From CF-118 sp035689345 (GTDB lineage: Bacteria > Chloroflexota > Dormibacteria > Dormibacterales > Dormibacteraceae), in NCBI GenBank assembly GCA_035689345.1, contig DASSLR010000067.1:1-21021 (forward strand): 21,021 nucleotides of DNA, written 5' to 3'. Below, piece after piece: positions 6,416 through 14,253 of this stretch; position 1 is the first letter of the stretch, and the number at the start of each line of letters is the position of its first letter. A program made the position numbers and the translations under genes. Below the pieces are notes generated by a model. The model saw nothing but the letters and a program-made list of their open reading frames with translations. It searched no databases and was not told the DNA's origin.

Positions 6416-8095
6416 ATGACGGCCGCCGAGTTCCACTTTTCGCCACGCCCGAACCGCGCCGCGGAGATCGGGTGGAGGCCCTGGTCGGAGTCGGCGTTCG
6501 ACGAGGCCAGGCGCCTCGATCGGCCCATCCTGCTGTCCATCTCCGCGGTGTGGTGTCACTGGTGCCACGTCATGGACGAGACGACGTACTCGAACAGCGC
6601 CGTCATCGACCTGATCAACAGCGAGTACGTGCCCATCCGCGTCGACAACGACGTGCGGCCCGACATCAACCAGCGCTACAACATGGGCGGCTGGCCGACC
6701 ACCGCCTTCCTCACGTCCTCAGGCGACCTGCTGACCGGCGGCACGTACCTCCCGCCGGAGCAGATGGCTGGTGCCTTGCGACGGGTCGCTTCGTACTACC
6801 GCACCAACCGGCCCGAGATCGCGAGCAAGGTGCTCGAGGGGCGGAAGCGATCGGGGGGCGTCGCCGCGCGCAGCGCGGGCGAGCTCGATGCGTCGCTCGT
6901 GGACGCGATCCTCAACGCCGTCCGCGCGTCGTACGACCCCGAGTACGGCGGCTTCGGCTCCGCGCCGAAGTTTCCGCAGACCGACGCGATCCTCCTCCTG
7001 CTCGAGCTGGCCCAGCTCCGCGGCGACGAAGAGTTGCGCGGCATGGCGGTACACACGCTCGAGCGCATGGCGCAGGGCGGGATGTACGACCACGTCGAGG
7101 GCGGGTTCTTCCGCTACTCGACGACGCAGGACTGGAGCGTGCCGCATTTCGAGAAGATGCTCGAAGACCACGCGGGCCTGGTGGCCGCCCTCTCGCTCGC
7201 GGACATGACGCAGGTCCTCGGAACTGCCACGGGCTACCTGGACCGTGTGCTGCGCGACGCCGGCTCAGGCCTCTACGCCGGCAGCCAGGACGCCGATGAG
7301 CAGTACTACTCGCTCGACGCCGCCGGTCGCGCGCATGAGCAGGCGCCGTACGTCGATCGCCGCGTGTACTCGGCGTGGAACGCCGCCCTGGCCGTCGCCT
7401 ATCTCGACGCTGCGCGCCGCCACGGCCTGCCCGACCTGCGCGCCCACGCGGCGCAGGCCCTCGACCGGCTGTTCGCCGATCGCTACAGCCCCGAGGCCGG
7501 CATGGTGCACGCCGAAGGAGTCGGCGGCCAGCTGGGCGACCAGGTTTGGGGCCTGCTCGCGGCCGTGCGCGCCTACCAGTCGGGCCTGGGCTCGACGTGG
7601 CTCGATCGAGCGACCGAGCTTGCGCGGCATCTCGAGGACCGCTACGCGGACGGCGAGCTCGGCGGCTATTTCGACCGCTCGGCCGGAGACGAGCTCGGGC
7701 GCCTCGGTGACCCTGTGAAGCCCCTCGTCGAGAACTCGGTGGCGGCGATCGCCCTGAGCGAGCTGGACACCCTCGTCGGTGACCCCCAACAGCCGTACGT
7801 CGCGCGGGCCAGGCGCGCGCTGGAATCGGTGGCCGCCCTGCCGCGCCAGTACGGTCTGATGGCCGCGGTCTTCGCCCGCGCGCTCGACCGCCTGCGGATT
7901 CCGCTGAAGGTAACCACCGGCAGCGAGGAGCTCGCGCAGGCAGCTCTGCGTGCCCATCCCTACGCCGTCATCGAGCCGGGCGGCGACGATCGGGCCGTGG
8001 TCTGCGCCGGCACCATATGCTTGGCGCCGGTGACGAGCGCCTCCGCATTGATCGAATCGATCCGCGAAGCGACCGCGCAAGCCTCTCGTGCCTGA
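6416..8095 (+). CDS. DUF255 thioredoxin-domain protein (YyaL/SPATA20 family)
   Basis: A 559-aa protein. The N-terminal thioredoxin-like domain carries the family CxxC as W46-C47-H48-W49-C50-H51, followed by GGWPT (91-95). The C-terminal part is an alpha-helical six-hairpin/epimerase-like domain with the family blocks GGFGSAPKFP (178-187) and PHFEKMLEDHA (243-253). Family members are widespread and conserved but poorly characterised; a redox or sugar-binding role is suspected. At 559 aa this copy is shorter than the roughly 680 aa usual for the family, mostly through a shorter C-terminal half. The start is fixed by the conserved N-terminal segment (residues 18-27) and the divergent gene upstream. 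The stop overlaps the LutBA start by eight bases, so the two are probably one operon. Confidence 0.9.
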   Translation: MTAAEFHFSPRPNRAAEIGWRPWSESAFDEARRLDRPILLSISAVWCHWCHVMDETTYSNSAVIDLINSEYVPIRVDNDVRPDINQRYNMGGWPTTAFLTSSGDLLTGGTYLPPEQMAGALRRVASYYRTNRPEIASKVLEGRKRSGGVAARSAGELDASLVDAILNAVRASYDPEYGGFGSAPKFPQTDAILLLLELAQLRGDEELRGMAVHTLERMAQGGMYDHVEGGFFRYSTTQDWSVPHFEKMLEDHAGLVAALSLADMTQVLGTATGYLDRVLRDAGSGLYAGSQDADEQYYSLDAAGRAHEQAPYVDRRVYSAWNAALAVAYLDAARRHGLPDLRAHAAQALDRLFADRYSPEAGMVHAEGVGGQLGDQVWGLLAAVRAYQSGLGSTWLDRATELARHLEDRYADGELGGYFDRSAGDELGRLGDPVKPLVENSVAAIALSELDTLVGDPQQPYVARARRALESVAALPRQYGLMAAVFARALDRLRIPLKVTTGSEELAQAALRAHPYAVIEPGGDDRAVVCAGTICLAPVTSASALIESIREATAQASRA

Positions 8096-10193
8096 AAGCC
8101 GGCTCCACTTCGCGGGCCGCGTCCGCAAGGCGCTCGACGACCCGCAGCTCCAGCGCGCGCTGACGTCCGCCATGACCGGCATCCGCGCGCGTCGGGATGC
8201 CGGCTTCGCGAACTTCGACTTTGAAAAGGGTCGCGAGGATTTGAAGCAGAGACGCCGCGCAAACCTCGACCGTCTGCCTGAGCTCGCACGCCAGTTCGCG
8301 GAACGCCTGGAAGCCGTCGGAGGGCAGGTGCACTTCGCCGCGGACGCGACCGAGGCGCGCGACATCATCGGCCAGCTGTGCTGGAACGCGGCGGCCACAT
8401 ATGCGCCGGGGGCCGGGGTCCGACCCGTGGTGACGAAAGTCAAATCGATGGCCTCGGAGGAGATCGAGCTCAACCACTACCTCGAGTCGCTGGGCATGGA
8501 GGTCGTCGAGACCGACCTGGGTGAGCGCATGGTGCAGCTGACGCACACGCGCCCGTCGCACATCATCGCGCCGGCGATCCACCTCACCAAAGAGGACGCC
8601 GCCGACGTCTTCGGCACCGAGCCGACGGTCGAGGCCATCCAGCGGCACGCTCGCGCGTCGCTGCGCCAGAAGTTCATCGAAGCGGTCGTGGGCATCAGCG
8701 GGGCCAACATGGCGATCGCCGAGACAGGCACGGTCGTCCTGGTCACCAACGAGGGCAACGCCGACCTCACGGTCACGCTGCCTCCGGTCCACATCGCTCT
8801 GTTCGGCATGGACAAGCTCGTGTCGTCGTACGAAGACGCGATCGCCCTCCTGCGCATGCTCACACGCAGCGGCACCGGACAGCTCATAACGAGCTATGTC
8901 AACTGGATCACCGGTCCATCGCGCTCAGCGGACATCGAGCAGTCGTTGACGATCGGCGTGCACGGCCCGCGCGAGATGCACTGCGTGATCCTGGACAACG
9001 GACGCGAGCGAATGCGCCAGGATCCTGCGTTCCGCGACGCGCTCACGTGCATTCGCTGCGGTGCCTGCTCCAACGCGTGCCCGCCTTTCATGGCCGTCGG
9101 TGGCCACCAGTTCGGTCACATCTACAACGGCCCGATCGGGCTCGTGCTGACGCCGTTCCACCACGGCCTTGCGCAGGCCGACCTGTCCAACACGCTCTGC
9201 ACGCAGTGCAACGCGTGCCAGGAAGCCTGCCCGGTCGACATACCGCTGCCCCGTCAGATCCTCGAGCACCGCCGCCGCGGCCGCAAGTCGCTGCGCAAGC
9301 GCGCCCTGCTGGGCCTGTGGGAAAGGCCTGCTCTGGCCGACCGCGTTTTGAGGACGGGCGCGCCGTTCAGCGGCGCCATCGCCGGGGCTCCGCGGCTGGC
9401 CGGTCGTCCCTACCGCGACCGCGCTCCGCAACCGAAGGGACGCGGCGAGCCGCTCACGATATTCGCCTCGTGCATGGTGGACCGCGCGCAGCCCGCGGCC
9501 GCGGCCGCGCTCGAGCGCATCGCCGTCGCCGCCGGCTATGACGTTGGTTTTCCCAAGGACCAATGGTGCTGCGGCCTGATCGCCGCCAACGCGGGCGACT
9601 TCGAAGGCGCCTGCAATTTGAATACATCCCTCGCGCAGAGCCTTCGAGATTCCAAGGGCCCAATCGTCACCCCGTCGGCTTCGTGCTTCGGCGCCTTCAC
9701 CATGGATGCCCCGGAGTGGGGCGCCGGCGAAGCAGCCGGGCTGGCGCCCCGCTTCCGCGACTCGACCAGGTTCGTGCTCGAGCTGCTCGAGCGCCGGCCT
9801 GACCTCACCCGCCCGTCGCCGGCGCGACCGCGGGTGGCTTACCACGATTCCTGCCAGACCCTCCGCCAGCTGGGTCTCAAGGCGGAGCCCCGCCGGCTGC
9901 TCGAACTCTGCGGCTACGAGGTCGTCGAGATCCCCGACATCGCCAACTGCTGCGGCTTCGGCGGCACGTTCAGCTTCGAGTGGCCCGGGGTCGCCGCCCG
10001 GCTGGCCGCCTGGAAGCTCGACGCGATAGCCAGGACGGGCTGCGAGATCGTCGCCTCCGACAACCCGGGTTGCCTCGTCCATATCGCCGCACACTCTCGT
10101 GATCGCAGCCGCAAGCTGCGTGTCGCGCACGTGCTCGAGCTCGTGGCCGAAAGGCTAGCCACAGTGGAACCTCCGGCCGCACCTGCGCGTTAA
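8088..10193 (+). CDS. fused LutB-LutA lactate-oxidation-type iron-sulfur protein
   Basis: A 701-aa protein with a GTG start. Residues 1-300 are a LUD (DUF162) domain as in LutB, including GANMAIAETGTVV. Two complete [4Fe-4S] motifs follow: C321-x2-C324-x2-C327-x3-C331-P and C371-x2-C374-x2-C377-x3-C381-P. From about 455 it continues as LutA, with two CCG units: C462 with CCG at 494-496, then C589 with CCG at 621-623. LutABC oxidises L-lactate to pyruvate on the cytoplasmic side, usually as three proteins. Here B and A are one chain and no lutC is in the window. The A part keeps the CCG cores, although the terminal CxxC pairs look reduced to single cysteines (533, 662). A relative acting on glycolate or another 2-hydroxyacid is possible. 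dxs follows after 6 bases. Confidence 0.9.
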   Translation: MPESRLHFAGRVRKALDDPQLQRALTSAMTGIRARRDAGFANFDFEKGREDLKQRRRANLDRLPELARQFAERLEAVGGQVHFAADATEARDIIGQLCWNAAATYAPGAGVRPVVTKVKSMASEEIELNHYLESLGMEVVETDLGERMVQLTHTRPSHIIAPAIHLTKEDAADVFGTEPTVEAIQRHARASLRQKFIEAVVGISGANMAIAETGTVVLVTNEGNADLTVTLPPVHIALFGMDKLVSSYEDAIALLRMLTRSGTGQLITSYVNWITGPSRSADIEQSLTIGVHGPREMHCVILDNGRERMRQDPAFRDALTCIRCGACSNACPPFMAVGGHQFGHIYNGPIGLVLTPFHHGLAQADLSNTLCTQCNACQEACPVDIPLPRQILEHRRRGRKSLRKRALLGLWERPALADRVLRTGAPFSGAIAGAPRLAGRPYRDRAPQPKGRGEPLTIFASCMVDRAQPAAAAALERIAVAAGYDVGFPKDQWCCGLIAANAGDFEGACNLNTSLAQSLRDSKGPIVTPSASCFGAFTMDAPEWGAGEAAGLAPRFRDSTRFVLELLERRPDLTRPSPARPRVAYHDSCQTLRQLGLKAEPRRLLELCGYEVVEIPDIANCCGFGGTFSFEWPGVAARLAAWKLDAIARTGCEIVASDNPGCLVHIAAHSRDRSRKLRVAHVLELVAERLATVEPPAAPAR

Positions 10194-10199
10194 GCTCAC

Positions 10200-12086
10200 A
10201 TGGCCTTGCTGGCCGATATCAACTCGCCTTCAGATCTGAAGCGACTGAACCAGCAGCAGCTAACCCAGCTCGCCGCGGAGGTGCGCGCCTTTCTCGTCGA
10301 GCACATCGCGAAGACCGGCGGGCACCTTTCCCCCAACCTCGGCGTGGTCGAGCTCACGTTTGCCTTGCACCGCGTCTTCGAGTCTCCGAAGGACGCCATC
10401 GTCTGGGACACGGGACACCAGGCCTACGTGCACAAGATGGTCACCGGGCGCACGGGCGCCTTCGCGACACTGCGCCAGCAGGGAGGCCTCTCGGGATATC
10501 CGTCGCGACGCGAGTCGGAGCACGACGTGATCGAGAACAGTCATGCCTCCACCTCGCTCAGCTATGCCCTCGGTCTCGCCGAGGCCAGGCTGCGCCGGCG
10601 TCAACCAGGCTTCGTCATCGCGGTGATCGGTGACGGGGCGCTCACCGGCGGCATGGCCTACGAGGCGCTCAACCAGATCGCGCACCTGCAGCCCCCCAAC
10701 CTGATCATCGTCATCAACGACAACGGGCGCTCCTACGCGCCCACTGTGGGCGGGCTGGCGCGCCATCTGTCCCAGCTGCGGGTCGACCCGCGATACGAAA
10801 GCATCAAGGAGGACATCTCTCGCCTCCTCCGCGACCTTCCGCTCGTCGGTGCGACCGCGGACCAGGCCGCGTATCGCGTGAAGGAAGGCCTGAAGCAGTT
10901 GCTGCAGCCCTCCACCGTTTTCGAAAGCCTCGGCATCAAGTACGCCGGCCTCGTCGACGGCCATGACGAAGCGGCGCTCGAGGCGGTGCTGCGCCGCGCC
11001 TCGCGGCTGCGCGAACCGGTCGTGGTCCACGTCGTGACGGAGAAAGGCCACGGTTACGGACCCGCGGTGGAGGACGAGATCGACAAGCTGCACGGCGTCA
11101 GCGCCTTCGACCCCCTGACCGGAAGGCCGCTGCGCACCGAGCTGACCTACACCGACGTTTTCGGTGAAGCGTTGCTCGCCGCGGCAAGCACGCACCCGGA
11201 CGTCTGCGCGATCACCGCCGCGATGGCATCGTCCACGGGCCTGCTCAATTTCGCCAAAGAATTTCCCGACCGCATGTTCGACGTCGGCATCTGCGAGCAG
11301 CACGCGGTGACATTCGCCGCCGGGCTGGCGATGGCCGGCATGCGGCCGGTCGTGTGCATCTACTCGACGTTTCTGGCCCGCGCTTTCGACCAGACGATCA
11401 TGGACGTCGCACTGCACAAGCTGCCCGTCGTGTTCGTGATCGATCGCGCGGGCGTGACCGGGCCGGACGGCTCGTCGCACCACGGAGTGTTCGACCTCTC
11501 GTACCTGCGCATGATCCCGAACCTCAAGGTGGCCGCACCCGCGGACGCGACCGAGCTCTGCGCGCTGCTCGAGACTGCTCTCGCCACCGACGGACCCATC
11601 GCCATCCGCTACCCGCGCGGCCCGGTTCCCGCGACGCCCGACCTTCCCGCCGAGCCACTGCCCGTCGGCCGGTGGGAGGAGATCCGCAAGGGCACCGACG
11701 CCGTCATCTTCGCGACGGGCCGCATGGTCGAGGTCGCCAAGGAGGCCGCCGAGCGGCTCGAGGGCATGGACCTTTCGTGCGGAGTCGTCAACGCGCGCTG
11801 GATCAAACCGATGGACCCACGCATGGTCGAGTGGGCGCGCGGTGTGGGCGCGGTGGTCACCGTCGAGGACAACGTCGCCGCCGGCGGCTTCGGAGGAGCC
11901 GTGCTCGAGGCTCTGGCGCCGCACGGCCTGGCCGGCAGGGTGCGGATCATCGCGCTGCCCGACCAGTTCCTGCCGCACGGCAAGGCGTCCGACATCCTTC
12001 GCGAGCACGGCCTGGACGCGGCGGGCGTGGCGAAGTCGGTGTACGAAGCGGTCCGAGGGCCGGTGCCCTCGGAGGAGAAGGGCTAG
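10200..12086 (+). CDS. dxs: 1-deoxy-D-xylulose-5-phosphate synthase
   Basis: A 628-aa protein, the normal length for DXS. It condenses pyruvate and glyceraldehyde 3-phosphate with thiamine diphosphate to give DXP, the entry step of the MEP isoprenoid pathway. Visible landmarks are GGHLSPNLGVVELT with His43, the ThDP/Mg motif GDGALTGGMAYEALN (144-158) with VINDNG, and the catalytic Glu366 in ICEQHAVTFAAGLA, followed by the transketolase C-terminal domain with PLPVG and GGFGGAVLEAL. The ATG at 10200 is chosen because it starts the conserved N-terminal segment and lies 6 bases after the LutBA stop, implying co-transcription. The stop overlaps the convergent DUF2203 gene by four bases (CTAG). Confidence 0.97.
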   Translation: MALLADINSPSDLKRLNQQQLTQLAAEVRAFLVEHIAKTGGHLSPNLGVVELTFALHRVFESPKDAIVWDTGHQAYVHKMVTGRTGAFATLRQQGGLSGYPSRRESEHDVIENSHASTSLSYALGLAEARLRRRQPGFVIAVIGDGALTGGMAYEALNQIAHLQPPNLIIVINDNGRSYAPTVGGLARHLSQLRVDPRYESIKEDISRLLRDLPLVGATADQAAYRVKEGLKQLLQPSTVFESLGIKYAGLVDGHDEAALEAVLRRASRLREPVVVHVVTEKGHGYGPAVEDEIDKLHGVSAFDPLTGRPLRTELTYTDVFGEALLAAASTHPDVCAITAAMASSTGLLNFAKEFPDRMFDVGICEQHAVTFAAGLAMAGMRPVVCIYSTFLARAFDQTIMDVALHKLPVVFVIDRAGVTGPDGSSHHGVFDLSYLRMIPNLKVAAPADATELCALLETALATDGPIAIRYPRGPVPATPDLPAEPLPVGRWEEIRKGTDAVIFATGRMVEVAKEAAERLEGMDLSCGVVNARWIKPMDPRMVEWARGVGAVVTVEDNVAAGGFGGAVLEALAPHGLAGRVRIIALPDQFLPHGKASDILREHGLDAAGVAKSVYEAVRGPVPSEEKG

Positions 12087-12487
12087 AGCTTCTTGCGGCC
12101 GGCGTAGCCCTCGCCGACCCGGTGCCAGTGCTCGACCCTGTCCTCGCCCAGCTTCCAGCACAGCTCGACCAGCTCGCCGTCGCGGTAGGACGGGAAATCG
12201 ATGAGACCCTCGAGAGGACCCTTCAGCTGGATGCCCATTCCGTTCAGTGCGGCCACCGCCTTCAGCAGCTCGAGCTCGGCGCCCCCGACCGCGTCCCGGG
12301 CTTGCTGATGCCGATCGCGACTATCGCTGCCTGCGCCGTTGCGTTTCGACTCGTATTCGGCGATGCGCGCCTGGTCTTCGAGCTCAGGCAGCATGGCCGA
12401 GAGCTGAGCGATCTGCTCGACGATGCGGCGCACGCGTGGAAGCTCCTGGTTCGCCTCCTCCACCGTGTACGTGCGCAGCCGCTGCAC
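12083..12487 (-). CDS. DUF2203 family protein
   Basis: A 134-aa soluble protein with a GTG start. Family features are the N-terminal YTVEEANQELPRV helix, a charged coiled-coil-like middle (about 25-75), and the conserved C-terminal half with GPLEGLIDFPSYRDG, ELCWKLGED and EHWHRVGEGYAGRK. DUF2203 has no known function; the invariant Cys, Trp and His in the C-terminal block could form an active or binding site. Its start is 30 bases from the divergent PPOX gene. There is no ribosome site, and an AT-rich -10-like element lies 8 bases upstream. It converges on dxs with overlapping stops. Confidence 0.88.
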   Translation of the reverse strand: MQRLRTYTVEEANQELPRVRRIVEQIAQLSAMLPELEDQARIAEYESKRNGAGSDSRDRHQQARDAVGGAELELLKAVAALNGMGIQLKGPLEGLIDFPSYRDGELVELCWKLGEDRVEHWHRVGEGYAGRKKL

Positions 12488-12495
12488 GGGTCAAC

Positions 12496-12501
12496 GATAT
12501 A
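12496..12501 (-). promoter_or_regulatory. possible -10 for DUF2203 gene
   Basis: TATATC on the minus strand lies 8 bases before the GTG at 12487. It is the only AT-rich patch in this 30-bp divergent gap. Initiation would be at or next to the start codon. Confidence 0.3.
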
Positions 12502-12503
12502 GC
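12498..12503 (+). promoter_or_regulatory. possible -10 for PPOX-family gene
   Basis: TATAGC on the plus strand overlaps the minus-strand TATATC element and lies 14 bases before the ATG at 12518. The predicted leader is only a few bases, and no ribosome site is visible. Confidence 0.25.
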
Positions 12504-12517
12504 AGCAGACTTGCTGG

Positions 12518-12928
12518 ATGGACGAGGCGCAGCTCCGCGAGAGGTTCGCGTCGTGCCGGGTCGCCCACCTCGCCACTGTCGACGGCGCGGGCAAGCCTCA
12601 CGTCGTGCCGATCGTGTTCGCGATGGACGGCGACACGATCTTCTTCGCCATCGATCAGAAGCCGAAGCGGACGCGTGACCTGAAGAGGCTGCGCAACATC
12701 GAGGAGAACCCCGCGGTGGCGGTGCTGGCCGACCATTACGGCGACGACTGGCGCGCCCTGTGGTGGGTGCGCGCCGACGGCACAGCGCGCGTTCTCGAGC
12801 CCGGCCCTGAGACCGATCGCGCCATCGCGCTGTTGACGGAGCGCTACACGCAGTATCACGGCCGGCTTCCGCCCGGACCTGCTGTCGCCATCGAGGTCGA
12901 GCGGTGGACGGGCTGGTCGGCGAGCTGA
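12518..12928 (+). CDS. PPOX-class, probably F420-dependent, oxidoreductase (TIGR03668-like)
   Basis: A 136-aa split beta-barrel flavin/F420-binding protein. It shows RVAHLATVDGAGKPHVVPIVF near the N-terminus, IDQKPKRTRDLKRLRNIEENPAVAVL in the middle, DWRALWWVRADGTARVL, and a C-terminal IEVERWTGWSAS. This pattern matches the Rv0121-like subgroup annotated as PPOX-class F420-dependent. Such proteins reduce or oxidise small molecules with the deazaflavin F420; the substrate is not predictable here. The start ATG has no ribosome site and follows a 30-bp divergent gap. The stop TGA directly abuts the convergent neighbour's stop in the palindrome TGATCA. The family is clear; use of F420 rather than FMN is inferred from the subgroup. 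Confidence 0.87.
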   Translation: MDEAQLRERFASCRVAHLATVDGAGKPHVVPIVFAMDGDTIFFAIDQKPKRTRDLKRLRNIEENPAVAVLADHYGDDWRALWWVRADGTARVLEPGPETDRAIALLTERYTQYHGRLPPGPAVAIEVERWTGWSAS

Positions 12929-14173
12929 TCATTCATCAATCGCAACCAGCTCGGGCTGCGCCTGAAGCACCGGGTAGTCGAGTGGCGCCGCCGGCAGCAC
13001 CAACCCATCCATGGGATAGGGACCGACCCAGGTCCCCGCGACGAGCGCCTTGAAGCTCACCTCGTATCGGATCCAGGCGCGTATCGCGTAGCCGACCTGG
13101 TTGTCGGCCTGGAAGACGTGCGTGACCGAGGACGGCCTGGGGTACGCGTCGCCAAAACCCGTTGCGGCGGAACCGTCGCCCAGATCCCACACCGCGGTGA
13201 TCGGGGTGGCGTTCACGGAGTACTGGAGGCCGTTGTACGTCTCACTCGCGGAAAGGGCCTGTGGCGACGGAGCGAGCCACAGCCATGTTTCGAAGCCGGC
13301 CAAGCCCTGGGGCAGTGGATCGGCGCGGACAGTGCTCGCCGCGGACCAGCCCGGCATGGGTGGTGGTGACAGCGCCTGCGCGCACGCGATCTTTGCGGCG
13401 CTGCGGTTGCCGACGCGGTCGATCGCCTGGACGTGCACGCAAGCAGTCGCTCCTCCGGCTGCGTACTGCGTGATCACACGCGGCGCTGCGGTCGACCGTT
13501 CCTGAAGCCGCACTGGATCGTCGCCGACGGTGACCCACGAGTTGTAGTGATCCATGCCAGCCTCGAAGAAGTCCTGGCCGGCGCCGTCGCCCTGGTCCGC
13601 GACCGGATCCCACGTGAAGGCGACCGAGGAAGGGGTTGCCGCCACGACTCGGGGCACCGGATCGAAGGGCGGCATGGCGTCGACGTAGATGTCGACCACA
13701 GGCCAGCCGTACTGATCGGCCATGTACGGCGGCGCCCAAGTGAAGCCGTAACGGCCGAGGCCGCACTGGCCGCCGAATGTCCAGTTGTAGTAGGCGATGT
13801 ACTGCTTGACGTGGCCGTGCACGGCCCATCCGTTGTCGGCGAAGTTCCAGTGATAGTGCTGCGGGTAGCGCTCGTGCAGCAGCTTGACCCAGCCTGACGA
13901 ATCGCCGGGCCGGCCGCGAAAGTCGCCGTAAAAGAAGCCGTACCAATCGTCGTAGCCCGGATCCGCGTGGAAGCCGTAGAAGGTCTCTCGCTCGGGGTTC
14001 GTGCCCACCAGGGGATCGTTGGTGACGACCGAGGCCGTCCACATGTCCGAGTAGCGGGTGCACCAGCCGGGCGGGTCGCCATAGCCCGGGCTGCCCCACG
14101 CCGAGGCCGCGGAGACGGGGGCCGGAAGCGCCGCGAGCAGCAGGGCGAGCAGGGCCGCCAGGACGAGTCTCAT
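12929..14173 (-). CDS. secreted aromatic-rich protein with FN3-like and PKD-like domains
   Basis: A 414-aa protein I cannot assign by name. A signal peptide (about 1-22, ending PVSA) is followed by a Trp/Tyr/Gly-rich region (about 25-165) with many aromatic residues, such as DDWYGFFYGDF and HYHWNFADNGW, and several cysteines. A fibronectin-III-like segment follows (about 175-265, SSVAFTWDPVADQ). A PKD-like domain comes near the C-terminus, with its signature in VWDLGDGS and VTHVFQADN. The protein should act outside the cell, perhaps binding glycans or acting at the surface; function is not shown. I chose ATG 14173 over the TTG at 14182 because TAGTTT lies exactly 7 bases upstream, giving a leaderless message, and the signal peptide begins there. 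Confidence 0.82.
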   Translation of the reverse strand: MRLVLAALLALLLAALPAPVSAASAWGSPGYGDPPGWCTRYSDMWTASVVTNDPLVGTNPERETFYGFHADPGYDDWYGFFYGDFRGRPGDSSGWVKLLHERYPQHYHWNFADNGWAVHGHVKQYIAYYNWTFGGQCGLGRYGFTWAPPYMADQYGWPVVDIYVDAMPPFDPVPRVVAATPSSVAFTWDPVADQGDGAGQDFFEAGMDHYNSWVTVGDDPVRLQERSTAAPRVITQYAAGGATACVHVQAIDRVGNRSAAKIACAQALSPPPMPGWSAASTVRADPLPQGLAGFETWLWLAPSPQALSASETYNGLQYSVNATPITAVWDLGDGSAATGFGDAYPRPSSVTHVFQADNQVGYAIRAWIRYEVSFKALVAGTWVGPYPMDGLVLPAAPLDYPVLQAQPELVAIDE

Positions 14174-14180
14174 CCAGGCC

Positions 14181-14186
14181 AAACTA
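14181..14186 (-). promoter_or_regulatory. possible -10 (TANNNT) for leaderless secreted-protein mRNA
   Basis: TAGTTT on the minus strand ends seven bases before the ATG at 14173. There is no ribosome site, so the start codon would be at or next to the transcript end. Confidence 0.4.
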
Positions 14187-14242
14187 GGCGCGGCAACGCC
14201 ATACGGGAACCCAGCCTGTTAAGAGCCGAGATGTCGCAGGAG

Positions 14243-14248
14243 AGGAGG
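14243..14248 (+). promoter_or_regulatory. strong ribosome binding site of the ABC ATPase gene
   Basis: AGGAGG lies five bases before the GTG at 14254 within a longer purine run. It decides the start and contrasts with the many genes here that lack such a site. Confidence 0.8.
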
Positions 14249-14253
14249 AGCGA

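Noticed and set aside
8925..10130. 401-codon frame antisense to lutBA
   Set aside because: Shadow of a gene with complete Fe-S motifs on the other strand.
10260..12161. 633-codon open frame antisense to dxs
   Set aside because: It is the reverse-frame shadow of a certain dxs gene in high-GC DNA; the translation is Arg/Val/His-rich with no domain.
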